Origin: Paenibacillus phytorum
Lineage (GTDB): Bacteria; Bacillota; Bacilli; Paenibacillales; NBRC-103111
Direction: 5' to 3'
NCBI RefSeq assembly: GCF_013141715.1
Contig: NZ_WHOA01000095.1
Coordinates: forward strand, 1-64,000
DNA: 64,000 nt
Below are positions 1-7,708 of this stretch, one piece after another. Numbering within the stretch: position 1 is the stretch's first letter; each line of letters opens with the position of its first letter. The notes below the pieces were generated by a model that ran no database searches, was not told the DNA's origin, and saw only the letters and a program-made list of their open reading frames with translations. The position numbers and the translations under genes were made by a program.

Positions 1-250
1 ATTTGCAGCTTTTTCCGATTTCACCGCTATTTAACCGTAAATAGATGCACTTTTTACATCATCTCATTGCGAAGCCAGATTGCCAGGTAGATCGGGTTGT
101 CAGGTTTCCAAGTTTCTGGGTAGCTAGGCTGCTAGGTTACGGGTTGTCAGGTTGCCAGGCACTAGTCACCAAGTAGTCGTGTTGTCGGACTCTCTGGTTA
201 CTAATCTACCAAGCAACTTGGGTTGCCAGGAAGTCTAGAGTCGGATCCTC
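1..250. repeat. Degenerate short-repeat tract, no gene
   Basis: Noncoding stretch in which variants of a decamer-like unit (GGTTGTCAGG, GGTTGCCAGG, GATTGCCAGG, GGTTACGGG) recur about every 10-40 bases between roughly 70 and 235. It looks like a decayed tandem array. No open frame of useful length crosses it. Function unknown. Confidence 0.55.
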
Positions 251-272
251 GTTTCACTTAGCGCCAACATCT

Positions 273-632
273 CTACTTACAAAACTTCTTTTCCAGATCC
301 TGATCAAAAACGAACACCGACATCCCCTCATCCAGCTCGATATCGATATCGACGAACAGCTTAACGAACTTCGCGCCAAGCAGCTCCTCCATCTCGACTG
401 GGGGGTGGTCCTTATAAATCTCTTTCACCATTTCCGTGCGAGCCGTGCGGAGCATTTGTCTGCCATCACCGGTTTTCGCCATAAACTTTTCTACGGGAGA
501 GAGGTTTCCTGACATTTCGCATATCGCCCAGCACTTACAAAAGGTCGTCATCACGCGCTCCGGCCCCTTGCCCATATGCTTTTTGCGATAAGCCTTCACT
601 AGGTTACTAAATTCGGCCTCCATTCGGTTCAT
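273..632 (-). CDS. DUF2294 / MpsC-domain protein
   Basis: A 119-residue soluble protein that fits the DUF2294 family (B. subtilis YbcI-like, also named after MpsC of a Na+-translocating membrane-potential system). Family-like features are the N-terminal helix followed by a GKGPERV segment (about residues 22-28), a central block about gene expression of a hydrophobic strand, and a C-terminal acidic strand with FVDIDIELDEGMSVFVF. The start has an AAAGGTGG ribosome site. It is a single gene; the next gene on the same strand is separate. The biochemical role is poorly defined in the family, so none is claimed here. Confidence 0.6.
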   Translation of the reverse strand: MNRMEAEFSNLVKAYRKKHMGKGPERVMTTFCKCWAICEMSGNLSPVEKFMAKTGDGRQMLRTARTEMVKEIYKDHPPVEMEELLGAKFVKLFVDIDIELDEGMSVFVFDQDLEKKFCK

Positions 633-711
633 TGGCCAGCCACCTTTATATTTACTGCTTCAATCATAGCAAGAAAGCGTATACCTGACAACTGAACCGC
701 TAAACTCATTT

Positions 712-745
712 ATAAAAAAAGAGCGGACAACTTTGTCCACTCTCA
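712..745 (-). terminator. Terminator of the iron-binding lipoprotein gene
   Basis: On the minus strand a GAGTGGACAA / TTGTCCGCTC hairpin is followed by a run of seven T. It lies 37 bases after the stop of the gene at 782-1792. Confidence 0.85.
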
Positions 746-781
746 CACTTCCTACTATAAAGTAATTCTGCTTTGAGCGAA

Positions 782-1792
782 TTATTTTTTCAGAAAATAC
801 TTCTCCAAGTCATCCAGCAATAAATTAGCAGCTTTAATTCCACCTGCCGTATTCCAAACCGCATCACTTACTTTATGCACTTTGCCTTGTTTCACGACAT
901 CGAGGTTTTTCCAAAGTGGATCATTCGTCCATTCTTGCTCGATTTTGTTCGCTTCTCCCTTTTCGTTATCCCATGTGAAGTAGAATAGAATGTCCCCATT
1001 CATATCCGGAATACGTTCTTTCGTCAGATCATCTGCGAATTTATCTTGATTCTGTGAAGCTGGCCGCTCAAAGCCCAGTTTATTGAGAATAACACCGGAG
1101 AATGTATCCTTCATATAGATACGAACTTTACCCGGCATAAAACGAACAATCGATACCTTCGTCTTTAACTGATCACCTGCTTTTGCTTTGAAATCTATGA
1201 TACGTTTCTCAAAATCTGCAATAATTTTATCGCCCTCAGCCTTTTTGTTCAAAGCTTCTGCATACAGCTTGAAGTTGATCTGCCAATCCCCTGATAATCT
1301 CTCCGAAAATACGGTAGGAGCAATAGCAGACAGCTGCTCATATACTTTTTCCTGACGAACCTTATTTCCAATGATTAAATCAGGCTTTAGGGAAGCGATC
1401 ATTTCTAAATTCGGTTGGCTTTCATCCCCAACTATTTTCACGCCTTCCATATCCGCTTTGATATGATCATACCAATCCCCTAATGTAAAAGACTTCACCG
1501 CACCAATAGGCTTAATCCCCATCGAGAGAACGGCTTCCGTACCTTCATTCGTTAACACGACAACCTTTTTGGGAGTGCCTTTTATCTTTGTTTCGCCCAT
1601 GGCATGCTTAACGGTATATTCTTCGGATTGAGCGGGTTGACTTTCTTTCTTCGTATTCGTGGTAGCTGCAGCATCCGACTTCGAAGTGTCTGTTTGTTGT
1701 CCGCAGCTAGCTAGGATCAGCATGATCATCGTAACAAGAACAAGCAGCTTAACTCCATATGTACGATTTGCAACAGAAAAATGGGTATGCAT
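782..1792 (-). CDS. Iron-siderophore ABC transporter substrate-binding lipoprotein
   Basis: Extracellular lipoprotein of 336 residues that should capture a ferric siderophore and deliver it to an ABC permease. The N-terminus has a basic/hydrophobic signal peptide ending in a lipobox LASC (Cys about 30), then a Ser/Thr/Gln-rich linker. The mature part shows the helical-backbone FecB/FhuD-type fold: GTPKKVVVL near residue 73, then NLEMIASLKPDLIIGNK. A Fur box lies 28 bases upstream of the start, so iron repression is expected. The ribosome site is AAGGAGAGA. No permease or ATPase gene is adjacent, so it is an orphan binding protein in this window. Substrate identity cannot be read from the sequence. 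Confidence 0.9.
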   Translation of the reverse strand: MHTHFSVANRTYGVKLLVLVTMIMLILASCGQQTDTSKSDAAATTNTKKESQPAQSEEYTVKHAMGETKIKGTPKKVVVLTNEGTEAVLSMGIKPIGAVKSFTLGDWYDHIKADMEGVKIVGDESQPNLEMIASLKPDLIIGNKVRQEKVYEQLSAIAPTVFSERLSGDWQINFKLYAEALNKKAEGDKIIADFEKRIIDFKAKAGDQLKTKVSIVRFMPGKVRIYMKDTFSGVILNKLGFERPASQNQDKFADDLTKERIPDMNGDILFYFTWDNEKGEANKIEQEWTNDPLWKNLDVVKQGKVHKVSDAVWNTAGGIKAANLLLDDLEKYFLKK

Positions 1793-1819
1793 AAATAGTT
1801 ATCTCTCCTTCAAAATTAT

Positions 1820-1838
1820 GAGAATGATTATCATTATC
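1820..1838 (-). promoter_or_regulatory. Fur box
   Basis: GAGAATGATTATCATTATC matches the 19-bp Fur consensus GATAATGATTATCATTATC at 18 of 19 positions. It lies 28 bases before the start of the siderophore-binding lipoprotein gene. Confidence 0.9.
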
Positions 1839-1890
1839 TATAACATCCTAATTCCTTTACTAACAAATGTCAATATCTCTACAGGCTAAT

Positions 1891-1922
1891 AAAAAAAGAC
1901 CAACCTTCATTTGAAGGCTGGC
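1891..1922 (-). terminator. Terminator after the 37-residue membrane peptide gene
   Basis: Minus-strand hairpin GCCAGCCTTCA / TGAAGGTTGGTC followed by seven T. It isolates the Fur-regulated gene from transcription arriving from upstream. Confidence 0.85.
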
Positions 1923-1959
1923 GCTTTAACATTCCATTTCGTAAATCAGTACTCTATCT

Positions 1960-2073
1960 TTAATCCTTATCTTCTTCATCCCATTTACGGGAGTACGCTT
2001 TCTTCGTTACCCAGAATGTCAAACCCACTATGATCAAAAGGGCAATAATACCTAAGATGATGGCACCAACCAT
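1960..2073 (-). CDS. Small single-pass membrane protein (37 residues)
   Basis: The frame starts MVGAIILGIIALLIIVGL, giving one hydrophobic segment (about residues 3-22), then a basic/acidic tail with KKAYSRKWDEEDKD. The start is supported by an AGGAG site 9-10 bases upstream, and a strong terminator follows the stop. It resembles the short accessory subunits found with sodium symporters, but no transporter gene is adjacent here, so the role is open. It has its own promoter region and terminator and is too regular to be noise. Confidence 0.65.
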   Translation of the reverse strand: MVGAIILGIIALLIIVGLTFWVTKKAYSRKWDEEDKD

Positions 2074-2177
2074 TGTCTAACTCTCCTCTTTTGCTTATAC
2101 TCAGCCCCAATTACTTATAACCCTTACTATAGCCCGAAAATCTTTATGCACGCAAATAAGCATGGCCTTTTCAATTG

Positions 2178-2900
2178 TTAAAACAAATCCAACTGACGTG
2201 GTCCCAGCCCTTCATATTCTAAACCGAGCAGCTTCATCAATTCCTTGGCATTCCCTGCGGCATGTCCGCCTGAATTGTTATTGAAGATCACGCATACCTC
2301 TCGCGTTTGATGTTGCAACTCTAGCAGCCACGTCTTCCACTCCAGCAGCTCCTGCTGATTGTAATGGTATAAGTATCGTACGTCACGCCAGTTCGCCTCG
2401 TTGTTTTGCACCCATCCGCCAACATTGCGGCCGTGGAATCGAACCATCGTCATCTCGGGGTGTGTAACCTCAAGCACTGTCGGGACCGAACCAATCCCTG
2501 CCTGAGGCTCGTCACAGATGCTGTGCATCCAACCCTCTCGCCGCATAAAGGTGAGCGTCTTTTTGCGCATTTCCTCCGTAAACCAGCTCTGATGGCGGAA
2601 TTCCAACGCTACAGGTACATCGCCCAGCTTCTCTTTAGCATCACGCAGCACATCCACATTCGTCTTGTTGCAATCAAACCATGGCGGGTACTGAAACAGA
2701 ACAGCTTTAAGCTTTCCCGCTTCTTGAACAGGTCGGATCGACTGTAAGAAAACCTCAAACATTTGCTCCATCCCACCGGCAAAAGGACTCTCTCCCCGCA
2801 GATGCCCCGTCATTCCTTGGTATGCCTTAATAATGAAACCAAAGCGTTCTGGCGTCTCTTGGTTCCATTTTATATAATTCCGCTCCGGTTGGATGGCGTA
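2178..2900 (-). pseudogene. DUF72 (YecE-like) gene, 3' part (240 codons), split by the island
   Basis: C-terminal 240 codons of a DUF72 protein, beginning in frame at YAIQPERNYIKW and running through FIIKAYQGMTGH, VALEFRHQSW, HSICDEPQ, VRFHGRN and the CVIFNNNSGG motif to the stop. An internal Met at 2813 could start translation, but the N-terminal strand carrying GLAGWGDH is absent. The missing 37 codons plus the shared TACGC are at 38930-39045. Upstream of 2900 the frame meets a TAA within two codons, inside the island. DUF72 proteins have a TIM-barrel-like fold; their activity is not established. About 55-60% of residues look identical to the intact island copy at 6665-7513. Confidence 0.9.
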
Positions 2901-2916
2901 TTATACCGATATTTAC
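2896..2916. other. Left attachment site of the island
   Basis: Junction GATGGCGTA|TTATACC. The GCGTA core is shared with the right junction, and the next island bases TTATA are the inverted partner of TATAA at the right end. Confidence 0.75.
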
Positions 2917-3309
2917 GAATGGGCATAATTATCAACACGCTGTTCCTATACGATTATTTCAATATTGCCCTATCTAAATTAGGGCAATATTATTTCGATT
3001 ATTCATTATTTATTTTAGTTTTACAAGTTATAAGGAAATGGAACCAAATTTAATATAATAGATTAATCTAATTTAATTCAGTAACTCTATTAATTGGGGT
3101 ATATTGTGAACTTTTGAGGTAGAACAAACCGATAGTATTCAGTCGCCCTGAAATGTAATACAATAAATGGAAGATCATTGAAATTTGTTCCTATTCCTCA
3201 CCTCTTTATGAACCACAGTTTTCTTGTGGTTTTCTGTGTTATAAATACAACAGCCCAATTAACAATATTACCGAAATTCAATAGAATAGTAGACCTTTGG
3301 AGGTAAAAA
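2901..3309. other. Left-end noncoding segment of the island
   Basis: AT-rich, no gene. It contains a perfect 12-bp inverted repeat, AATATTGCCCTA (2961-2972) and TAGGGCAATATT (2980-2991), about 60 bases inside the island end, and a weaker AACCAC/GTGGTT hairpin near 3211-3232. The first could be a recombinase or regulator site or a bidirectional terminator; it has no clear T run. Confidence 0.5.
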
Positions 3310-4668
3310 ATGGACATTCATAGCTTTAAGGACTTGTGGCTCGAAGAGCCAGTAGTTGTTCTGGATACTAACTGTTTGTTTGATGGTTATCGTTTCTCTT
3401 CCGCGACTAATCAATATATATTTGATGTTTTAGAATCAGCAAATGTGAATATTAAGCTTCCTGCCCAAGTGCTTCAAGAATTTGAGCATGGGAGGGAGAC
3501 TGAAAAGTCGAAAGCTTTGGCGAGATACAAAGATGCCTCAAAGGAACTCTTACAAAATATTAAGACTTTCAAAACTGATATGTCAGGGAAATTGGCTTCT
3601 TATGAAAAGTCGGATTTTCCATCCGTTGATAACTTAAGCAACCGCTTGATGGATCTGATTAATTCAATGAGAGCAGAAGTAAATACATATGAGCAACAAA
3701 TTGAGTCCGAAATCCAAACGAATAAAGAAGTATTGGATAAGGATTTACCTTCCATCTTAGTACGTTCTCTCTCATCTCTTGGAAATGTGGGGATTCCGTT
3801 TAATATCTCTGAATTGATTGCTATATTTGAAGAGGGAGAGCGTCGGTATAAATATAAACTCCCTCCGGGGTATGGAGATATTGGAAAGAGTAAGAACGGC
3901 GATGATCTAAAACGGCAATATGGCGATCTATTGATATGGAAAGAAATTCTTAAATGGGCTAGTCAATTACAGAAGCCTTTTATCTTTGTGACAAACGACA
4001 ATAAAGAAGATTGGTGGGAATTGGAGAAAGGTAGCAAAAGGCCTCTGCAAGCTAGAGCTGAGTTACTTCAAGAGTTTTCCAGCTACAACTCTAACGGAAT
4101 AGTATTCATGAATTTATCCGAGCTCGTAAAACAAGTAGCAATTATTTACGGTAAACATTCGTATCAGTCAGAAGTTGAAATGAATGCTGATAAAATAGTC
4201 GATGATGTTTTTCGAGATAAAGCTGATTTGCTTGAATTATTGGATGAGGATTACGATCTCACAAGCTATCTAGTTCATGGTGGTGACTTGGCAGGGCATT
4301 TAGATAATATTTTAGAAGATGTTGAGTTGAGTAATGCAAAGGTACCAAGAAAATATCATTCCTTCAGAGTTACGCATGAAGGGGCTAATGTCGAAATTGA
4401 GGCCGTATTTGATGTGGAAGTAAATGCAACATTATCGCTATTCGTTTCTAATGACTATTCGGCAAGAGAGGACACTGACATTACCGTTAGAGGGAAGATC
4501 AACGTTTCATTTGAAATTGACTTTGAGCGCGAAGATACTGGGCCTCTTTTCAAAACAGAGAGTGTACGCTCTAAGGTGGTCGGATATTACGAAGTGGTAG
4601 ATGTCGAAATGGATTTTGTCGATGAAGATGCCTTGTACGAGGCTTATAGGGACTCTCGTTTTGAATGA
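3310..4668 (+). CDS. PIN-like domain protein (putative RNase)
   Basis: A 452-residue protein with an N-terminal PIN-type domain: VVVLDTNCLFDGYR places the first catalytic Asp at residue 19. QVLQEFEHGR supplies the conserved acidic position near 60, and YGDLLIWKEI followed by FVTNDNKEDWW (about residues 205-237) supplies the later Asp residues. A helical, charged insertion (about 65-150) separates these blocks. The C-terminal 150 residues are acidic and beta-rich, with no recognised domain. PIN-like proteins of this layout usually cut RNA and occur in defence islands. The start has a clear GGAGG site. It is the first of four co-oriented genes ending at the terminator at 6592-6629. Target and trigger are unknown. 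Confidence 0.75.
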   Translation: MDIHSFKDLWLEEPVVVLDTNCLFDGYRFSSATNQYIFDVLESANVNIKLPAQVLQEFEHGRETEKSKALARYKDASKELLQNIKTFKTDMSGKLASYEKSDFPSVDNLSNRLMDLINSMRAEVNTYEQQIESEIQTNKEVLDKDLPSILVRSLSSLGNVGIPFNISELIAIFEEGERRYKYKLPPGYGDIGKSKNGDDLKRQYGDLLIWKEILKWASQLQKPFIFVTNDNKEDWWELEKGSKRPLQARAELLQEFSSYNSNGIVFMNLSELVKQVAIIYGKHSYQSEVEMNADKIVDDVFRDKADLLELLDEDYDLTSYLVHGGDLAGHLDNILEDVELSNAKVPRKYHSFRVTHEGANVEIEAVFDVEVNATLSLFVSNDYSAREDTDITVRGKINVSFEIDFEREDTGPLFKTESVRSKVVGYYEVVDVEMDFVDEDALYEAYRDSRFE

Positions 4669-4817
4669 TTACAGTGAAATCAAACTTATCGCCAACTTTA
4701 GGCTAAATAAATCATAAAATTTTTCTTAGAGTACTGATTGCTGTACAAGGGAATTAGTTCAGATGTGAGCGATGCGTGACTCTATTTTTCTATATTCATA
4801 TAAAAGGTGGTTATTTT

Positions 4818-5291
4818 GTGATAGCGATAGGCATAAGGGTTTCTCCCCAAACTATATATTATTCAATATTAGAGCAACAAGACGATGGAACAATAGAAAT
4901 CAAAACAGTTGATACAATAATTGTTCCAAAAGCAATGGACGTTCCTAAAAGGCTAACATATATTCGGACAACCCTAATCTCAATTATCGCTGAGTATAAG
5001 GTTAAAAAAGCAGGAATTCGAATATTCGAAGGATCCTCAATGAATATTAGTACTGATCGTATCTATATAGAAGGTGTTGTCCAAGAGTTGTTTGCCAATT
5101 CATCCGTTGAAAAATACTTCCTTGGAACGAAAGGAACATTAGCTAAACTTCTTGAAGTGAAAGTCACTGATATAACCAAGTGGATTGATGAAAAAGGGCA
5201 ATCAGAAGATCTTGAAATTGAAGGTTGGGAAACAATGAAAACTGAATCAAGAGAAAGCAGTCTTACTGCATACGCAGCCATTAATTCTTAG
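4818..5291 (+). CDS. RNase-H/RuvC-fold-like protein, probably inactive
   Basis: I start it at GTG 4818, behind AAAGGTGG, giving 157 residues beginning MIAIGIRVSPQTIYYS. The pattern of a beta-hairpin start, AGIRIFEGSS in the middle and a helix with IEGVVQELFAN recalls RuvC/RNase-H folds such as RuvC or DUF3010. The first catalytic Asp expected in GIDxG is Arg here, so I expect no nuclease activity. The C-terminal tail (EDLEIEGWETMKTESRES) is Ser/Thr-rich and could be a phosphorylation target of the kinase encoded 12 bases downstream. Fold assignment is by eye and moderate; the kinase partnership is inference from spacing. Confidence 0.5.
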   Translation: MIAIGIRVSPQTIYYSILEQQDDGTIEIKTVDTIIVPKAMDVPKRLTYIRTTLISIIAEYKVKKAGIRIFEGSSMNISTDRIYIEGVVQELFANSSVEKYFLGTKGTLAKLLEVKVTDITKWIDEKGQSEDLEIEGWETMKTESRESSLTAYAAINS

Positions 5292-5303
5292 AGGAGAAGT
5301 TAA

Positions 5304-6359
5304 ATGAGAGTAGAAACTAAATTAACATTTATACAAAAAGAAAACATTGGCGCAGAAGGTAGAAATTCTGATGTGTTTATTGCTGAAGATATTCAGTTAG
5401 GAACGGATATCGTGGTAAAAACCATTAAAAAAAAAGACTTAGACAGACTTAGAATTTCTGACTATTTTGCCGAATCAAAGATACTTTATGCGAGCCAACA
5501 CCCTAATATCGTTGAACTTAACTATTCCTGTGAAAATGATGATTATATTTTTCTCTCTATGCCTTTATATAAGAAGGGTTCAATTAACTCCTTAATTAAC
5601 AAAAGATTTTTATCTGTAAGGGAAATTATTACATACTCATTGGAATTTCTAAGTGGTCTTCATTTTGTACATAGCAGAGGGCTTCTTCACTTTGATATTA
5701 AACCGACTAATATACTAATTAGCGATTCAAACACAGCATTGTTAACCGATTTTGGATTAGCAAAATATACTGATGTAAACGGGTTTGCTACACCTGACCA
5801 ATTATATCCTCCACACATGGCACCAGAAAGATTTAGCGTCGATAAATTTGATATTTTTTTCGATATTTATCATTGTGGTTTAACATTATACAGGATGTGT
5901 AATGGTAACGAAGAATTCATTAACCAACGCGATGTTGCAACCACAGACGATATCGAAAACGGAACTTTTCCGAATAGAAATAAGTTCCTTCCGCATATAC
6001 CTAAATCATTGCAGAATGTTATAAAAAAGGCTTTATCTGTGAACCCTGTAGATAGATACAACACTGTTCTTGAAATGTTAAATGACTTAAGTAAAATTGA
6101 CAAAAATTTAGATTGGTTATACACTCAGGATAACCAAACAAGAACATTTGTTTGGAAAATTAATGAAGATAAAACCGTGAAATATATAACTGTTTCTGAA
6201 ATGAAGGGTAAATGGAGTATCGCTGGAAAACAATACAGCAAGTCTTCTAATAAAACCTCTAAAATAACCAAATGGGATTCTGACGGATATAAGAGTCTAG
6301 AAGAAGCCTTTAAAAAAGCAGCTAAGTTAATTTACGATTACGAAAACACTAAAAAATAA
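5304..6359 (+). CDS. Hanks-type serine/threonine protein kinase
   Basis: Soluble 351-residue kinase. Seen motifs: GAEGRNSDVF as a degenerate glycine loop (about 17-25), VVKTIK with the ATP-anchoring Lys39, HFDIKPTN with catalytic Asp131 and Asn136 (HFD replaces HRD), DFG at 149-151, and MAPE near 172-175. No transmembrane segment or PASTA repeats follow, unlike PrkC. Instead an approximately 75-residue C-terminal domain with FVWKINEDKTVKYITV and GKWSIAG is present. The gene starts 12 bases after the RNase-H-like gene and is followed by a 63-residue gene and a terminator. A cytoplasmic kinase inside a defence-rich island suggests a signalling role in immunity (inference). Confidence 0.9.
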   Translation: MRVETKLTFIQKENIGAEGRNSDVFIAEDIQLGTDIVVKTIKKKDLDRLRISDYFAESKILYASQHPNIVELNYSCENDDYIFLSMPLYKKGSINSLINKRFLSVREIITYSLEFLSGLHFVHSRGLLHFDIKPTNILISDSNTALLTDFGLAKYTDVNGFATPDQLYPPHMAPERFSVDKFDIFFDIYHCGLTLYRMCNGNEEFINQRDVATTDDIENGTFPNRNKFLPHIPKSLQNVIKKALSVNPVDRYNTVLEMLNDLSKIDKNLDWLYTQDNQTRTFVWKINEDKTVKYITVSEMKGKWSIAGKQYSKSSNKTSKITKWDSDGYKSLEEAFKKAAKLIYDYENTKK

Positions 6360-6400
6360 CGTTTTTGATGTCGATGTAATTCATAAGGAGGATGAGTTGA

Positions 6401-6592
6401 ATGGCTAAAATTGTGATGAAAAACAAATTACAGTCCAGACATCAACTAACTAACCCCTTTTCAAGTGAAACTCGGCACGAGAGACTTATTAAAAGTGGTG
6501 CGGTTGATATAAAAGACAATATGATTATTCAAGATATGGGCAATGGATATGCCACGATCTTACCTATTGATAAAAACAAAAGGTTGAAGTAA
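6401..6592 (+). CDS. Small protein of the kinase operon (63 residues)
   Basis: Starts MAKIVMKNKLQSRHQLTN behind AAGGAGGATGAG and ends with GYATILPIDKNKRLK. It is basic, with no membrane segment. The strong ribosome site, the 41-base gap to the kinase gene and the terminator right after its stop support a real final operon gene. Product family not recognised. A kinase substrate, inhibitor or toxin/antitoxin partner are all possible. Confidence 0.65.
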   Translation: MAKIVMKNKLQSRHQLTNPFSSETRHERLIKSGAVDIKDNMIIQDMGNGYATILPIDKNKRLK

Positions 6593-6629
6593 AAAACAGC
6601 ACTGGGAAACTCCTGTGCTGTTTTTTTAT
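6592..6629 (+). terminator. Terminator of the PIN/kinase operon
   Basis: ACAGCAC / GTGCTGT hairpin followed by eight T, directly after the 63-residue gene. It may also act on the opposite strand, where A-rich sequence precedes the stem. Confidence 0.85.
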
Positions 6630-6664
6630 ATTTATTTTGAAAGCTTATCTCAAAGTATTACCAG

Positions 6665-7513
6665 TTAATCAAACATTTCTATTTGTTTTGGGGGAAGCTG
6701 CGGCTCTTCCAGTCCAAAAATATTCGTAAGTTGAAATGCATTAGAAGCTGCATCTCCTCCAGAGTTATTATTAAATATCACACAAATCTCATCTGTCTCT
6801 TCTTCCAGTTTCATAAGGTTCTCTTTCCACTCAAGTAATTCATCGTCATTATAGCGATAGAGGTATCGCACTTCTCGCCAGTTTGTTGTCCCGTTCGATG
6901 TCCAACCTGATGTATTTCTACCATGGAAACGAACAATTGTTAAATCTTTATTTGTTGGTCTTAAAATTGTCGGGATCGACCCCGGAAAAACTTGAGGCTC
7001 ATCACAAATACTATGTATCCAGCCTTCATTAACCATATATGACAATGTTTTTTCTTTCATTTCTGGACTAAACCAGCTCTGATGGCGAAATTCGAGGGCT
7101 ACAGGGATATCTCCCATTCTTTCCTTAGTCAATCGTAATAATGATACATTGTCACGATTGCATTCAAACCAAGGAGGGTATTGAAAAAGGACGGCTTTTA
7201 ATTTGGATGTTTCTAGAACAGGATTTATAGATTCAATAAAATTTTGAAACATAGCTTCTATTTCTGTATTAGAATAATTCTGCCGCGTATGTCCTGTCAT
7301 ACCCTGATAAGCTTTTATTAAAAACGAGAAATTATTTGATGTGTCTGAAACCCACCTACGGTATAAACTTTCTTTATGAATGGCGTAATAAGAACTATCT
7401 ACTTCAACAACTGAAAAATATTTGTTGTATTCTTTTAGCTTGTCTTGCGGTCTAGTACCAGCCTTATATAACTCCTCATGATCTCCCCATCCAGCAAGCC
7501 CGATTGATATCAT
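6665..7513 (-). CDS. Intact DUF72 (YecE-like) protein carried by the island
   Basis: A 282-residue protein from MISIGLAGWGDH, the start that aligns with the disrupted host gene; further in-frame Met codons to 7564 look too early. It keeps every block of the family: VEVDSSYYAIH, FLIKAYQGMTGH, VLFQYPPWF, VALEFRHQSW, HSICDEPQ, VRFHGRN and CVIFNNNSGG. It is clearly the same protein type as the split host gene at 2178-2900 plus 38930-39045, but diverged at about 40-45% of positions, so it is not a recent duplicate. The target-core equivalent TTACGCCAT is present in it too. I infer that it replaces the function lost on integration. Catalytic role of DUF72 is unknown. Confidence 0.9.
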   Translation of the reverse strand: MISIGLAGWGDHEELYKAGTRPQDKLKEYNKYFSVVEVDSSYYAIHKESLYRRWVSDTSNNFSFLIKAYQGMTGHTRQNYSNTEIEAMFQNFIESINPVLETSKLKAVLFQYPPWFECNRDNVSLLRLTKERMGDIPVALEFRHQSWFSPEMKEKTLSYMVNEGWIHSICDEPQVFPGSIPTILRPTNKDLTIVRFHGRNTSGWTSNGTTNWREVRYLYRYNDDELLEWKENLMKLEEETDEICVIFNNNSGGDAASNAFQLTNIFGLEEPQLPPKQIEMFD

Positions 7514-7708
7514 TTTCCCACCACTCTTTAAGAAGTTAATACTCATACTATATTTTATCGGCATGTACCAATAAATCCAAACTTAATTAAATAATAAGCA
7601 GCATCTAAAAGGTGTGCCTTTCTACAAATTAATAATAATATAATTATATTCAGTTATAATATTTTAGAAATATCACTTTAACAATTACCCCCAGAAAGCC
7701 GGTGAGCT

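Noticed and set aside
2178..2813. Functional short DUF72 protein from the internal Met
   Set aside because: It lacks the conserved N-terminal GLAGWGDH strand and has no native promoter or ribosome site; the gene is split.
6401..6592. Antitoxin of a PIN toxin
   Set aside because: No HTH or AbrB-like motif is visible, and it is three genes away from the PIN gene; no basis to call a toxin-antitoxin pair.
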